64,000 nucleotides of DNA from assembly GCA_030323885.1 (NCBI GenBank), contig CM059193.1:51302749-51366748 (forward strand), read 5' to 3'. Positions 30,370-42,672 of the stretch are shown here, piece after piece. The DNA comes from Branchipolynoe longqiensis (taxonomy: Eukaryota > Annelida > Polychaeta > Phyllodocida > Polynoidae). The first letter of the stretch is position 1; each line of letters opens with the position of its first letter. Position numbers and translations under genes: made by a program. The notes beneath the pieces were generated by a model. The model ran no database searches. It worked only from the letters and a program-made list of their open reading frames with translations, and was not told the DNA's origin.

Positions 30370-31612
30370 TACTGACAACACTGTAGCAATCACTGACGGT
30401 ACCAGCAGCACACTGAACAATCACACAGATAGGAAGGTACTGACAACACTGTAGCAATCACTGATGGTACCAGCAGCACACTGAACAATCACACAGATAG
30501 GAAGGTACTGACAACACTGTAACAATCACTGACAGTACCAGCAGCACACTGAACAATCACACAGATAGGAAGGTACTGACAACACTGTAACAATCACTGA
30601 CGGTACCAGCAGCACACTGAACAATCACACAGATAGGAAGGTACTGACAACACTGTAACAATCACTGACAGTACCAGCAGCACACTGAACAATCACACAG
30701 ATAGGAAGGTACTGACAACACTGTAACAATCACTGACGGTACCAGCAGCACACTGAACAATCACACAGATAGGAAGGTACTGACAACACTGTAGCAATCA
30801 CTGACGGTACCAGCAGCACACTGAACAATCACACAGATAGGAAGGTACTGACAACACTGTAGCAATCACTGATGGTACCAGCAGCACACTGAACAATCAC
30901 ACAGATAGGAAGGTACTGACAACACTGTAACAATCACTGACAGTACCAGCAGCACACTGAACAATCACACAGATAGGAAGGTACTGACAACACTGTAACA
31001 ATCACTGACGGTACCAGCAGCACACTGAACAATCACACAGATAGGAAGGTACTGACAACACTGTAACAATCACTGACAGTACCAGCAGCACACTGAACAA
31101 TCACACAGATAGGAAGGTACTGACAACACTGTAACAATCACTGACGGTACCAGCAGCACACTGAACAATCACACAGATAGGAAGGTACTGACAACACTGT
31201 AACAACCATTGACAGTACCAGCAGCACACTGAACAATCACACAGATAGGAAGGTACTGACAACACTGTAACAATCACTGACAGTACCAGCAGCACACTGC
31301 ACAATCACACAGATAGGAAGGTACTGACAACACTGTAACAATCACTGATGGTACCAGCAGCACACTGAACAATCACACAGATAGAAAGGTACTGACAACA
31401 CTGTAACAATCACTGACGGTACCAGCAGCACACTGAACAATCATACAGATAGGAAAGTACTGACAACACTGTAACAATCACTGACGGTACCAGCAGCACA
31501 CTGAACAATCACACAGATAGGAAGGTACTGATAACACTGTAACAATCACTGAAAGTACCAGCAGCACACTGAACAATCACACAGATAGGAAGGTACTGAC
31601 AACACTGTAACA
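30370..31612. repeat. 68-bp satellite with a six-unit higher-order repeat
   Basis: About 18 units (GGTACTGACAACACTGTAAC, GGTACCAGCAGCACACTGAA, CAATCACACAGATAGGAA). Two variable sites (TAGC/TAAC and GACGG/GATGG/GACAG) give the same ordered series of six units twice, about 30378-30785 and 30786-31193. That is a 408-bp higher-order unit duplicated once. Confidence 0.95.
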
Positions 31613-32990
31613 ATCACAGTGGTCTTACAGTACGGGCAGCAGACTGGACAATCACAGAGCTATGATGGTAGTAAGGCATACTGGACAATCACAGCGATAT
31701 AATAATAATAAAAAGCACATGTAATAATCATAGATATATATTGGTGCCAACAGCACACTGAACAGTAACAGCGATATGACGGTAACAATAACACATTAAG
31801 CGATCACACTGATATATAACACTATCAACAGCACACTGAATAGCATAGTGATATGACAGTATTAAACGCACATTGAATAAGTCTAGCAATATGACGGTAC
31901 CAATAGCATACTGACAACCATAATGAGATGGTAATACTAAACGAGCATTGAAGAATCAGTGGCATGATGGTACCGACAGCACACTGCCATCGATAATGAG
32001 ATGGCGGTACTAAAGGAGCATTGAAGAATCAGTGGCATGATGGTACCAACAGCACACTGCCATCGATAATGAGATGGCAGTACTAAAGGAGCATTGAAGA
32101 ATCAGTGGCATGATGGTACCAACAGCACACTGACAACCATAATGAGATGGCGGTACTAAAGGAGCATTGAAGAATCAGTGGCATGATGGTACCAACAGCA
32201 CACAGACAACCATAATGAGATGGCGGGTACTAAAGGAGCATTGAAGAATCAGTGGCATGATGGTACCAACAGCACACTGACAACCATAATGAGATGGCGG
32301 TACTAAAGGAGCATTGAAGAATCAGTGGCATGATGGTACCAACAGCACACAGACAACCATAATGAGATGGCGGTACTAAAGGAGCATTGAAGAATCAGTG
32401 GCATGATGGTACCAACAGCACACTGACAACCATAATGAGATGGCGGTACTAAAGGAGCATTGAAGAATCAGTGGCATGATGGTACCAACAGCACACAGAC
32501 AACCATAATGAGATGGCGGTACTAAAGGAGCATTGAAGAATCAGTGGCATGATGGTACCAACAGCACACTGACAACCATAATGAGATGGCGGTACTAAAG
32601 GAGCATTGAAGAATCAGTGGCATGATGGTACCAACAGCACACAGACAACCATAATGAGATGGCGGGTACTAAAGGAGCATTGAAGAATCAGTGGCATGAT
32701 GGTACCAACAGCACACAGACAACCATAATGAGATGGCGGTACTAAAGGAGCATTGAAGAATCAGTGGCATGATGGTACCAACAGCACACAGACAACCATA
32801 ATGAGATCGCGGTACTAAAGGAGCATTGAAGAATCAGCGGCATTATGGTACCAACAGCACACTATTTCCGAACAACCATAGTGATAGTATATGGTTGATG
32901 GTAGTATTAAAACACACAGGACAATCATTGCGATCTGACGGTACCAACAACACACTGAGCACACTGATGTGCTGATACCATTAAAACACA
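31613..32990. repeat. 73-bp satellite with dimeric higher-order structure
   Basis: The core array 31930-32860 has 12-13 units (GGTACTAAAGGAGCATTGAA, GAATCAGTGGCATGATGGTA, CCAACAGCACACTGACAACC). From about 32100 to 32640 alternate units read CACACTGACAACC and CACACAGACAACC, a 146-bp dimer. Edges are degenerate. The GGTACCAACAGCACAC block resembles the 68-bp array's GGTACCAGCAGCACAC, so the two arrays are related. Confidence 0.92.
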
Positions 32991-33720
32991 ATATTAGTAG
33001 CGATCAGATTGGTTGGCCAAAGAAGCTACCTAGATAGCTTATCTTCGAAGAGAACTGACACTCTAAATGTGCGGCTCACTTAATTCCCCCCTTGCTTCCG
33101 CTCCCCCCCCCCCCCCACTATAAAGTTATTGTTGTGTTGTGTAAAGCTAAGATGGAGGTCAGGTTAAGTGGGGGTGGGGGGTGAACAACAACAATAACAA
33201 CAACCACAACGAGAAAAAGGTGAGATCCCTCAAATTAAAAATATATTCCTAACAATTTTGAAATTGTGATGTGATGCCTGCCTCTCTTTCACCCAGCGAC
33301 AACGCTGGTGGTGACGTCACGTGACATAATTTTACGTGACGCCAGGTGGCGAAAGAAGGGGTGGGGGGACGGGATGGCAGCAATGCGCAGCGGCGCGATC
33401 GGACCTCGCTGCGTGTCTTGCACTGAGCGCACCCTCTAGAATAGAGTTACGTGGAAATGGACGCGCTGGAAGAAGTTGGCAAGAGGTGGGCATTGGGCAT
33501 GCGCAGCGGGAGGCCGCGCAGCGCCCCGACGGCCGCCCGTCACCTCTGTGTAAACACACTTAATGTGTGAAGCATCAGGTTCCATAACGAGGTGTGATTA
33601 ATCGGGGCAGGGTCGCTTTCACGCCGCGGGGCATGGCGTGTAATTTGAAATGGTGGTGGTGGGGTTGGTGGGGCTGGGGTGGGGGCGCCGCCCGAGGGCT
33701 TGGCCTGCTTAGGCATTGCA
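32991..33720. promoter_or_regulatory. Island with CpG-rich core and CACGTG/CRE-like sites (candidate regulatory region)
   Basis: 33095-33118 has a C-run. 33300-33550 is GC- and CpG-rich, with TGACGTCACGTGAC overlapping GTCACGTGAC (33316-33325), a second TTACGTGACG, and GGCATGCGCAGCGG (NRF1-like). A small frame, ATG at 33457 to TGA at 33568-33570 (MDALEEVGKRWALGMRSGRP and on), is open but unremarkable. The regulatory role is inference from composition and motifs. Confidence 0.3.
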
Positions 33721-35105
33721 CATAGTAACGCCCCCTGTAAACAGGCCTTGCACATAGTAACCCCCTGTGAACAGGAATTGCACATAGTAACGCCCCCTGT
33801 GAACAGGCATTGCACATAGTAACCCCCCTGTGAACAGGCATTGCACATAGTAACCCCCTGTGAACAGGCATTGCACATAGCAATGCCCCCTGTAAACAGG
33901 CCTTGCACATAGTAACCCCCCTGTGAACAGGCATTGCACATAGCAATGCCCCCTGTAAACAGGCCTTGCACATAGTAACCCCCTGTGAACAGGCATTGCA
34001 CATAGTAATGCCCCCTGTGAACAGGCATTGCACATAGTAACCCCCCTGTGAACAGGCATTGCACATAGTAACCCCCCTGTGAACAGGCATTGCACATAGT
34101 AACCCCCTGTGAACAGGCATTGCACATAGCAATGCCCCCTGTGAACAGGCATTGCACATAGTAACCCCCCTGTGAACAGGCATTGCACATAGTAACACCC
34201 CCTGTGAACAGGCATTGCACATAGTAACCCCCCTGTGAACAGGCATTGCACATAGTAACCCCCCTGTGAACAGGCATTGCACATAGTAACCCCCTGTGAA
34301 CAGGCATTGCACATAGCAATGCCCCCTGTGAACAGGCATTGCACATAGTAACCCCCCTGTGAACAGGCATTGCACATAGTAACCCCCTGTGAACAGGCAT
34401 TGCACATAGCAATGCCCCCTGTGAACAGGCATTGCACATAGTAACCCCCCTGTGAACAGGCATTGCACATAGTAACACCCCCTGTGAACAGGCATTGCAC
34501 ATAGTAACGCCCCCTGTGAACAGGCATTGCACATAGTAATGCCCCATGTGAACAGGCATTTCACATAGTAACCCCCCTATGAACAGGCATTGCACATAGT
34601 AAAGACCCCTGTGAACAGGCATTGCACATAGTAACCCCCCTGTGAACAGGCATTGCACATAGTAAAGACCTCTGTGAACAGGCATTGCACATAGTAACGC
34701 CCCCTGTGAACAGGCATTGCACATAGTAATGCCCCCTGTGAACAGGCATTGCACATAGTAACCCCCCTGTGAACAGGCATTGCACATAGTAAAGACCCCT
34801 GTGAACAGGCATTGCACATAGTAACCCCCCTGTGAACAGGCATTGCACATAGTAACGCCCCCTGTGAACAGGCATTGCACATAGTAACCCCCCTGTGAAC
34901 AGGCATTGCACATAGTAAAGACCCCTGTGAACAGGCATTGCACATAGTAACGCCCCCTGTGAACAGGCATTGCACATAGTAACCCCCCTGTGAACAGGCA
35001 TTGCACATAGTAACGCCCCCTGTGAACAGGCATTGCACATAGTAACGCCCCCTGTGAACAGGCATTGCACATAGTAACGCCCCCTGTGAACAGGCATTGC
35101 ACATA
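33721..35105. repeat. 30-33-bp satellite, 44 units, with variable C-run spacers
   Basis: Core TGAACAGGCATTGCACATAG is nearly invariant while the spacer varies (TAACCCCC, TAACCCCCC, TAACGCCCCC, GCAATGCCCCC, TAAAGACCCC). I counted 44 units. The spacer order (6C, 6C, 5C, GCAATG) occurs at units 11-14 and again at 17-20, so blocks were duplicated. The minus frames of up to 520 codons are repeat artefacts. Confidence 0.96.
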
Positions 35106-35520
35106 TCAACTCCCCTGTGCGACACGCCCCGCTCCGTGTCAGCCCGTTATTGTACCTCAGCCTGTCGTCTGCGTTTTGTTGGTACGCTAGGGTCACGTGC
35201 GCAGTTTTACTTGTAGTTCACCGGCCCGTCTCGTCTCACGGGCTCCCCCACCCTCCACCCTCCCTCCCCCCACCCTCCGCCCTCCCACTCCACCACCCCA
35301 GCCGGGATCCCCTTACACAGTCAGGGCCCCGCGTGGAGCCCATTCGGGAGGATTCTCACACAATTATTTCCATAATCCGCCACAAGGGGCCGCTACCACG
35401 GGGGCCGCGTCTCGTGTCAACATGGCGGTGCAGCCACACTTTACTAACATGTTCCTGTCATGAAAACATCAGAATCCCTAGTTAGCTATACACTTCTTTT
35501 TTAATTTACAAGTGAACACC
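35106..35520. other. GC/C-rich unique stretch
   Basis: Pro/Ser-rich frames on the plus strand reflect C-rich composition (CCCTCCACCCTCC). GGTCACGTGCGC near 35191 is a CACGTG word. No exon recognised. Confidence 0.4.
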
Positions 35521-35524
35521 TTCA

Positions 35525-35700
35525 ATAGATATGTGATGTATAAGCATTATGCGAGTATAAAGGCGCGGAAGGGAATTATTATTGTTGTTCTATTTCATTA
35601 TCTACCAACCATTATCCTCGATGTATTCACCTCCTAGTCCTATACTACATACTGCTACTGGTGGCGCCACCTTCGGCCACGACCTTAACTACGGGCGTTC
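35525..35700 (+). mobile_element. R2 dispersed element, copy 3
   Basis: GTATAAGCATTATGCGAGTA, AAGGCGCGGAAGGGAATTAT and GGTGGCGCCACC in the family order, followed on the right by a (TA)n block. The first 45 bp match copy 2 (13025) almost exactly. Confidence 0.8.
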
Positions 35701-35715
35701 CCATTGTCATTGGTG

Positions 35716-35719
<4 letters not shown>

Positions 35720-35769
<50 letters not shown>

Positions 35770-35820
35770 TATTATATATACTATTTAATATATATACTAT
35801 ATATGTTATATATAATATAC
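35720..35820. repeat. (TA)n microsatellite
   Basis: About 20 perfect TA units and then imperfect TATATTATATG repeats. Confidence 0.95.
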
Positions 35821-35854
35821 GGGGGGAGAGTGTAGTACCATGTGAAGTGAAAAT

Positions 35855-35965
35855 GTACGACCATGTTGGGGTGTAAACCATGTGGAGGAGAGTGTAGGAC
35901 CATGTGGGGGAGTGTAAGACGATGTTGGGGGGGGGGGGGGAGTGAACAACCATGTGAGGAGCGGG
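35855..35965. repeat. Short G-rich tandem repeat
   Basis: Four loose units with ACCATGTGG and GGAGTGTA, including a 15-G run near 35926-35940. Confidence 0.75.
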
Positions 35966-36286
35966 GCACCTGTGTCACTCGTGTTTTACTTGCTTTGGAA
36001 ATGATCGGCGAATTGTTACTACAAAGCGTCCCTCGGAACTTGTGGGTGAGGGCTGGAGGTGAGGCGAGGTCTCCAATCGCAGGCTTGGTGCCGGCCGCGG
36101 CCGTAACGAGGCGGGTGTGCTGTGAGAGTGTTGGTCCCGTGTCACGAATTGCCCCGTATTGTTTACACAACCTGCGATGCTTGGTGTGGGGTGCGGGGGT
36201 GTAGGGGGGGGGGGACGTTAATAAAATCACAAACCGCGATCGTTTGGTGGCGATCTTCCCGACTGAGCGTGAAGGCGCGTAAACCA
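35966..36286. other. GC-moderate unique stretch
   Basis: CpG-containing (GCCGGCCGCGGCCG near 36094). Open frames exist on both strands, but no splice-site pair is convincing. Confidence 0.4.
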
Positions 36287-36783
36287 TAAGCCCTGTTTAC
36301 ATGGGCGATTTAAAACGCTTCATATGAAACCACTTGCCTAGATCGACTCACATTTGGCGTGTAAACGCGACTCTGTGGCGTTTTAGGGCTGAATCGATTC
36401 ATATGAAACGGTTCATCTATACCACCTCGCGAGGTAGTATAGATGAAGCGATTCAGCTGGTTCCCGGCAGTGTTAGGGCCCGATTAGGCTGAAATCTAGT
36501 GAATGCGATCATATTTAACAGAATTACATACTCAAATAATGAAATTTAATTAAATTAACCTTAAATTCCAAGCGATATTAACGTAGCAGCTACATCTGCA
36601 TCGAATCGACGAGGGTAAACTAAACACATAGCAGTGCTCTCCGGCTACAGGCGCACCACAGGCTGCTGGTTCCCGGTTGCCGACACACTTTCAAACTCGC
36701 TCGTGTAAACGCACCACTACATCGCTTCATATAAATCGATTTGTCTAGATCGTTTCACAATTCCCCGTGTAAACACGGCTATA
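36287..36783. mobile_element. MITE of the CCCTGTTTACAC family, copy 2, with nested foldback fragment
   Basis: Left end TAAGCCCTGTTTACATGGGC and right end, in reverse complement, TATAGCCGTGTTTACACGGG. Matches 9259-9609 along its length, except that 36468-36610 is inserted sequence related to the foldback arm at 355-470 (ATATTTAACAGAATTACATA and neighbours). Confidence 0.85.
36468..36610 (+). mobile_element. Fragment of the 197-934 foldback family
   Basis: TTAGGGCCCGATTAGGCTGAAATCTAG and ATGCGATCATATTTAACAGA parallel the left arm at about 361-470, with substitutions. No inverted partner arm is present, so it is a deletion derivative. Confidence 0.8.
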
Positions 36784-36940
36784 GACGCTGGTTCCCCTGG
36801 CCAGACCTGCTGCTTCCCGTCTGCCCGCTGGTACCCACCGTGACGTTCTGCTTGGTTACTACACTAGTCTCGGCTGCCGCTGGTCGTGGAAGTCAGGGTG
36901 GTGTGCGTGGTGGTGTGTGGGTGGGAGGGGGTAGTATATT

Positions 36941-39900
36941 GTGTTGCATTATGTTGAGTTGTATGCTGTGTTACATAATGTTGTGTTGCATGTAGTGTTA
37001 CATTATGTTGTATTGTATGCTGTACTACAGTATGTTGTATTGTATCCGGTATTACATTATGTTGTATTGTATTTTTTTATTGACGAGGTATTTATTTTGC
37101 CCATAACGTATAAGCTCCTGTCAGGGTGCTTGTTTTCAATGCTGGAGAGCTGTACGCTGTACTAAGCTATGTTGTATTGTATGTTGTATTATATTATGCT
37201 GTTGGGTATGATATATTACACTATGTTGTATTGTATGTTGTATTACATTATGTTTTATTGTATGCTGTATTACATTATGTTGTATTGTATGCTTTATGAC
37301 ACTATTAGTATTAGTATTGTATGCTGTATTACACTATGTTGTATTGTATGATGTATTACACTATGTTGGGTTGATGGTGTATTACACTATATTGTGTTGT
37401 ATGCTGTATTACTTTATATTGTGTTGTATGCTGTATTACATTATGGTGTTGTGTATGCTTATTATAGTATGTTGTGTTGTATGTTGTATTACATTATGCT
37501 GTATTTTATTATGTATTGCATTATGTTGTGTTGTATGCTGTATTACCTTATGTTGTGATGTATGCTGTATTACATTATGTTTTGTTGTATGCTGTATTAC
37601 ACTATGTTGTATTGTTTGTTGCATTACATTATGTAGTATGGTATGCTGTATTACGTCATATTGTATTGTATCTTGCATTACATTATGTTGTGTTGTATGA
37701 TGTATTACTATTACATTATATTGTATTGTATGATGTATTACATGTTGGTGTATTGTATGCTGTATCGCATTATGGTGTTTTGTATGATGTATTACATTAT
37801 GTTGTTTTGTATGACATATTACATTATGTTGTATTGTATGATGTATCACATTATGTTGTATTATATGCTGTATTACATTATGTTCTATTGTATGCTGTGT
37901 TACACTGTATTGTATGCTGCATTACATTATGTTGTAGTGTATGATGTATTACATTATGTTGTGATGTATGTTGTATTACATTATGTTGCATATGTATGCT
38001 GTATTACATTATGTTGTATTGTATGCTGTATTACATTGTATCATATTGTGTGTTGGATCATATTACATTGTGTGGTACATTGTATTACATTGTGTTGTAT
38101 TGGATGATGTATTACACTATGTTGTATTGTATATTATATTACATTATGTTGCATTGTATGTTATATTACATTATGTTGTATTGTATGTTATATTCCATTA
38201 TTTTGTATTGTATGCTGTATTACAATATGGTGTAGTGTATGCTGTATTACATTATGTTGCATTGTATGATGTATTACATTATGTTTTATTGTATGCTGTA
38301 CTAAGCTATGGTGTATTGTATGTTGTATTACATTATGTTGTTGTGCATGATGTATTACACTATGTTGTATTATATGTTGTATTACATTATGTTGTGGTGT
38401 ATGATGTATTACATTATGTTGTATTGTATGCTGTGTTACATTATGTTGCATTGTATGCTGTATTACATTATGTTGTATTGTATGTTATATTACACTGCTG
38501 TATTGTATGCTGTATTATGTTATGGTGTATTGCATGCTGTATTACACTATGTTGTATTGTATGTTGTATTACATTATGTTGTATTGTATGTTGTACTAAG
38601 CTATGTTGTATTGTATGTTGTATTATATTATATTGTTGTGTATGATGTATTACACTATGTTGCATTGTATGATGTATTACATTATGTTGTATTGTATGCT
38701 TACTAAGCTATGCTGTATTGTATGTTGTATTATATTATGTTGATGTGTATGATGTATTACACTATATTGTATTGTATGTTGTATTACATTATGTTGTATT
38801 GCATGCTGTATTACATTATGTTGTATTGTATGCTGTGTGGCACTATTTGCATTGTATGATGCATTACCTTATGTTGTGATGTATGCTGTATTACATTATG
38901 TTATGGCTAATGCTGTATTACACTATGTTTTGTTGTATGTTGCAATACATTATTTTGTATTGTATGCTATTTTACATGATATCGTATCGTATATTGTATT
39001 ATATTATGTTGTGTTGTATGCTGTATTACATTATATTGTTTGTATTCTGTATTACATGTTGGTATATTTTATTCTGTATTACATTATGGTGTATGGTATG
39101 ATGTATTACATCAAGTTGTATTGCATGACATATTGCATTATGTTGTATTTTATGATGTGTCACATTATGTTGTGTTATATGATGTGTTACATTATGTTGT
39201 ATTGTATGCTGTCTTACATTGTATTGTATGCTGCATTACATTATGTTGTAGTGTATGATGTATTACATTATGTTGTGTTGTATGATGTATTACATTATGT
39301 TGCATTGTATGATGTATTACATTACATTGTATTGTATGATGCATTGCATTGTGTTGTAGTGTATGTTGTAACATATTACATTGTGTTGTATGTTGTATTA
39401 CATTATACTGTATTGTATTATGTTGTATTCTATGCTGTATTACATTATGTTGTATTGTATGTTGTATTACATTATGTTGTGTTGTATGCTGTATTACATT
39501 ATGTTGTATTGTATTTTATATTACATTATGTTGTATTGTATGCTGTATTACATTATGTCATAGTGTATGCTGTATTACATTATGTTGTATTCTATGCTGT
39601 ATTACACTATGCTGTATTGTATTCTGTATCACATTATGTTGTGTTGTATGCTGTATGACAGTATATTTTAGTATATGTTGTATTACATTATGTTGTAGTG
39701 TGTGCTGTATTACATTATGTTGTATTGTATGCTGTATTGCATTATGTTGTATTGTATGCCGTGTTGCACTATGTTGTATTGTATGCTGTATCACAGTATG
39801 TTATATTGTATGCTGTATTAAATTATGTTGTGTTGTATGCTGCCTTACCTTATGTTGCATGGTATACTGCGTTAACTTATGTTGTGTTGTATGCCATGTT

Positions 39901-39950
39901 AACTTATGTTGTGTTGTATGCTGTGTTGCATTATGTTGTGTGGTATGTAT
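36941..39950. repeat. 27-bp satellite (~110 units)
   Basis: Unit ATTACATTATGTTGTATTGT plus ATGCTGT, 27 bp. Because 27 is divisible by three and the unit lacks stops in several frames, frames of up to 273 codons appear on both strands; none is a gene. A 90-bp non-repeat break (about 37070-37160) lies inside. Confidence 0.96.
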
Positions 39951-40785
39951 TTTATGTATGGTGGTATGTGTTTTATACATATGTGTTGTGTTATTTGATG
40001 TGTGTCTAGTTCTGTGTTGTGTTGTATATTCATGGGTTATGTGCATTGCTGTGTTATATGTTGTACATTATGTGCTATGTTAGGCATGTTTTGTGTGTGG
40101 TATATTCTATGTTGCATGCTGTATTATTTTCTGTACGCTATTGTTGTGTGCTGTCTTGTGCAATGTGTTGTACGTCTATGCTGTATAATGTGCGTTGTGT
40201 GCTGTATTGTGTTGTATGTGCGGTGCTGTGTGCTTTATGCATGACGTAATGTGTTAGTTACTCTATTTTATGAGTGTTGTGCATTGTTGTGTTATATCTT
40301 ATGTGTTTGCGATGTGGTGTGTGCTGTATTGTGTTTTATGTGAGGCATCTTGTCTTATGCGTGTTATCAATGTTATGTGTGTTATCGGTGCTGTGTGTGT
40401 TATGTGTATTGTGTGTTTCATGTGATGTGTGTTTGATGCTGCAGGGTGATTTATCTGTAGTGTGTTGGTCTATGTGGTATGTGTGTTACCTGTGTTGTGT
40501 TCTTCATCTGTGTTGTGTGTGTTATGTGTTTTTTGCTACATTGCGCTTCATGTTTGATGTGTTGTGTTACGTGCATTATATGCCATCTGTGTTGTGTGTT
40601 ATGTGCTGTTTTTTTGTTGCTACAATGCGCTTTATGTTTGATGTGTTGTGTTAGGTGCATTATATGCCATCTGTGTTGTGTGTTATGTGCTGTGTGTTTC
40701 TTGCTACATTGCGCTTTATGCTTGATGTGTTCATTATATGCCATCTGTGTTGTGTGTTATGTGATGTGTGTTTTCCAGGTAGGTG
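39951..40785. repeat. Degenerate TGTTGTGTG extension with an ~84-bp triplication
   Basis: The 27-bp pattern decays into TG/TTG-rich sequence. Three copies of an approximately 84-bp block lie at about 40530-40770, marked by ATTATATGCCATCTGTGTTG and TTGCTACA(T/A)TGCGCTT. Confidence 0.9.
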
Positions 40786-41095
40786 GTATGTAGAAGAGGG
40801 CGGGCTATCGACCTGTGATGTTTTTTTTCCACACGCCCTCCTTCTGCTCGTCAACACCAACACCACAACTCGTACCCGCCCCGCCTCACTACCCTCGGGC
40901 AGCCCGAGTAATGCCCGGGCGCAGTGCCACCACCTCTGGCACAGGTGTGCACACAGTCAGGGGCGGGAGTGGGTGGGTGGGTGCAGGGGGACACATTACG
41001 TCACGGTGAGCGTGGGGGGTCTCGGCTGACGTGAGATGTCGGGAGGTGTTTGCTGACTATTTCTGTTTGGTTTATTGGGGGTGTGTGTGTGGGGG
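40786..41095. other. GC-rich unique stretch
   Basis: A pyrimidine-rich run (40850-40895) leads to an AG and a short open stretch ending ACAG/GTGTGC, a weak exon-like layout. It contains a (GT)n/G-run near 41079-41100. Confidence 0.35.
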
Positions 41096-41305
41096 GGGGG
41101 GGTTACATCCTGGCAACATCTGAGGTCATATCACAATGGGTCCTCGCCGTGTCCTGTTCCTGTCGAGCGCCAGACTAGGTAGAGACAAGTATAAATTTGG
41201 CATGTCATTGATTTGACTCGGTTGGGGTTCATCAAACGCACGACCTCACGCATGGAGAAAGTCAGCTAGCGCTCTTCTGATTCAGTCATGCCGTCCAGGC
41301 TGGGT
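41096..41305 (-). mobile_element. SINE-A copy with internal deletion
   Basis: 3' part (GGCAACATCTGAGGTCATATC), then a jump to GCGCCAGACTAGGTAGAGAC and the head back to CATGCCGTCC. About 100 bp of the body is missing. Confidence 0.8.
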
Positions 41306-42060
41306 GACCCTCACATATCCCAGCTATATTTATTTCTTTTTTAAATATATTTATAAATTGGCGCGCTATTGCCACGAACCCTGACCGATTCGGCCGTCAC
41401 ACACGCACGCTGCTAATATTAATATACATCTGGGCACCCTTCCTGTTACAACTCAGGCGGTGAGAACTGGGCGTCTCGAATCCGCCACCTGAAGTGGCCA
41501 TAGCAGAGGTGTGAACGGCTCGCGCGCAGGTGGGAGTACAGCGCCACATGTGCAGGAGTGTGGCGGGTCTGCGCATGGGCCTACGCACACTCTGCTTTTC
41601 ATTGTGGCTGCACTTGGCATATGCTATATAGCAACGCTCACGGCCGCGAAATGTCGTCTGATCTGGCGACACACACTTGTTACGTCAGAGTCAGAACCGT
41701 GCCATTGATAGTGAATAAATAAATGCCTTACTACGTTACTGGGGGGATGGGGATGGGGGGTATTCCGTCTTTTATCAATGAATTACCGCGAAACATTTAT
41801 AACGTTCGATGTCAATGAGATTCTAGGGCAACAGACGACATTTCGCCAGCAGACGACACCGGGCGCCACATGCATCCGCCCACATCGGGCTCTCTCGCCG
41901 AAGAGCCTCTCGTGTTGACACCCCGGGAGACTGACATAGTGACAGTGGATACGGTTCTCGTGACAGCGGCGCACCCCCCCCCCCCCCATCCCCACCCCCG
42001 TTTGGCTCGGCTCAGGGTCACGTGACAGGCCCTCACCTGCCAAGTACCTCCAGTGGGTAC
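41306..42060. other. GC-moderate unique stretch with shared motifs
   Basis: Contains ACAGACGACA (41831), GCAGACGACA (41849-41858), a C-run (41971-41987) and GTCACGTGAC (42017-42026). Frames on both strands are unremarkable. Confidence 0.4.
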
Positions 42061-42084
42061 TGTGTCACCCGCACCTGGCTGTCA

Positions 42085-42372
42085 CTAGGCTCGACAGGGG
42101 GTGGGGGGGGGGGGGGGGGTCGTATTCAGGTCTACTGGGGAGGTGTCATGTTCAGGTGATCAAGAGGGGAGGGGGGGGGGGTGTCACTGTCACACTTCCG
42201 TCTAGAAAGGAGCTGTCAGAATTAGGTCTACGGGAGAGGTGTCACTGAAGTTTACTGGGTGATGTCTCATACTGAGGTGTACAGGGGAAGTGTCACACTC
42301 ATGTGTACAAGGGAGGTGTCACATTCAGGTGTTAAGGGGAGGTGTCACATTCAGGTCTACAGGGGAGGTGCT
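42085..42372. repeat. G-run region and ~28-bp minisatellite
   Basis: Two long G-runs (about 42101-42118 and 42171-42181), then degenerate units of GGGGAGGTGTCACATTCAGG. Confidence 0.85.
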
Positions 42373-42395
42373 TGACTCTTCAAACCATTAAAAGA

Positions 42396-42659
42396 CAGTT
42401 CGAAGCCTGGTCGAGTCAACCCAATTGATACTTGTCACTTCCTAGCCAGGCGCTCAGCATTATTAGAATAGGGCAAGGACTGGTTTCCTCAGTGTCAGGG
42501 TAATGTGACTGAGTGGGATATCAGGTCATGGTGCTAGCGGCCTGGTCTCCCTGTGGGGCAGCACTATAAAGTCGCCATGAGTGCTCACTATTACAAGTCG
42601 GTACCCGTCCTGATCTGACCTTAGATGTTGCCAGGACGTTAAGACTCCAACAACCAACC
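42396..42659 (+). mobile_element. SINE-A copy with 13-bp duplication
   Basis: Starts in box B (GTTCGAAGCC) and keeps the whole body and CCAACAACCAACC tail. Flanks AACCATTAAAAGA (42383-42395) and AACCATTAGAAGA (42660-42672) differ at one base. The 5' truncation and duplication fit LINE-driven retroposition. Confidence 0.9.
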
Positions 42660-42672
42660 AACCATTAGAAGA

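Noticed and set aside
33457..33570. Small protein gene starting MDALEEVGKRW
   Set aside because: 38 codons in a GC-rich island with no conservation or context evidence.
33540..35102. Minus-strand frame of 520 codons with repeated Cys-rich motifs
   Set aside because: It follows the 30-33-bp satellite exactly; three frames are equally open over parts of the array and the peptide is the repeat translated.
33721..35105. CRISPR-like array (20-bp core with about 11-bp variable spacers)
   Set aside because: Spacers are too short, of a few recurring types and C-runs; it is a satellite.
37474..40083. Long Val/Leu/Tyr/Cys-rich frames suggesting membrane proteins
   Set aside because: 27-bp repeat without stops in several frames on both strands; no start, codon or domain evidence.
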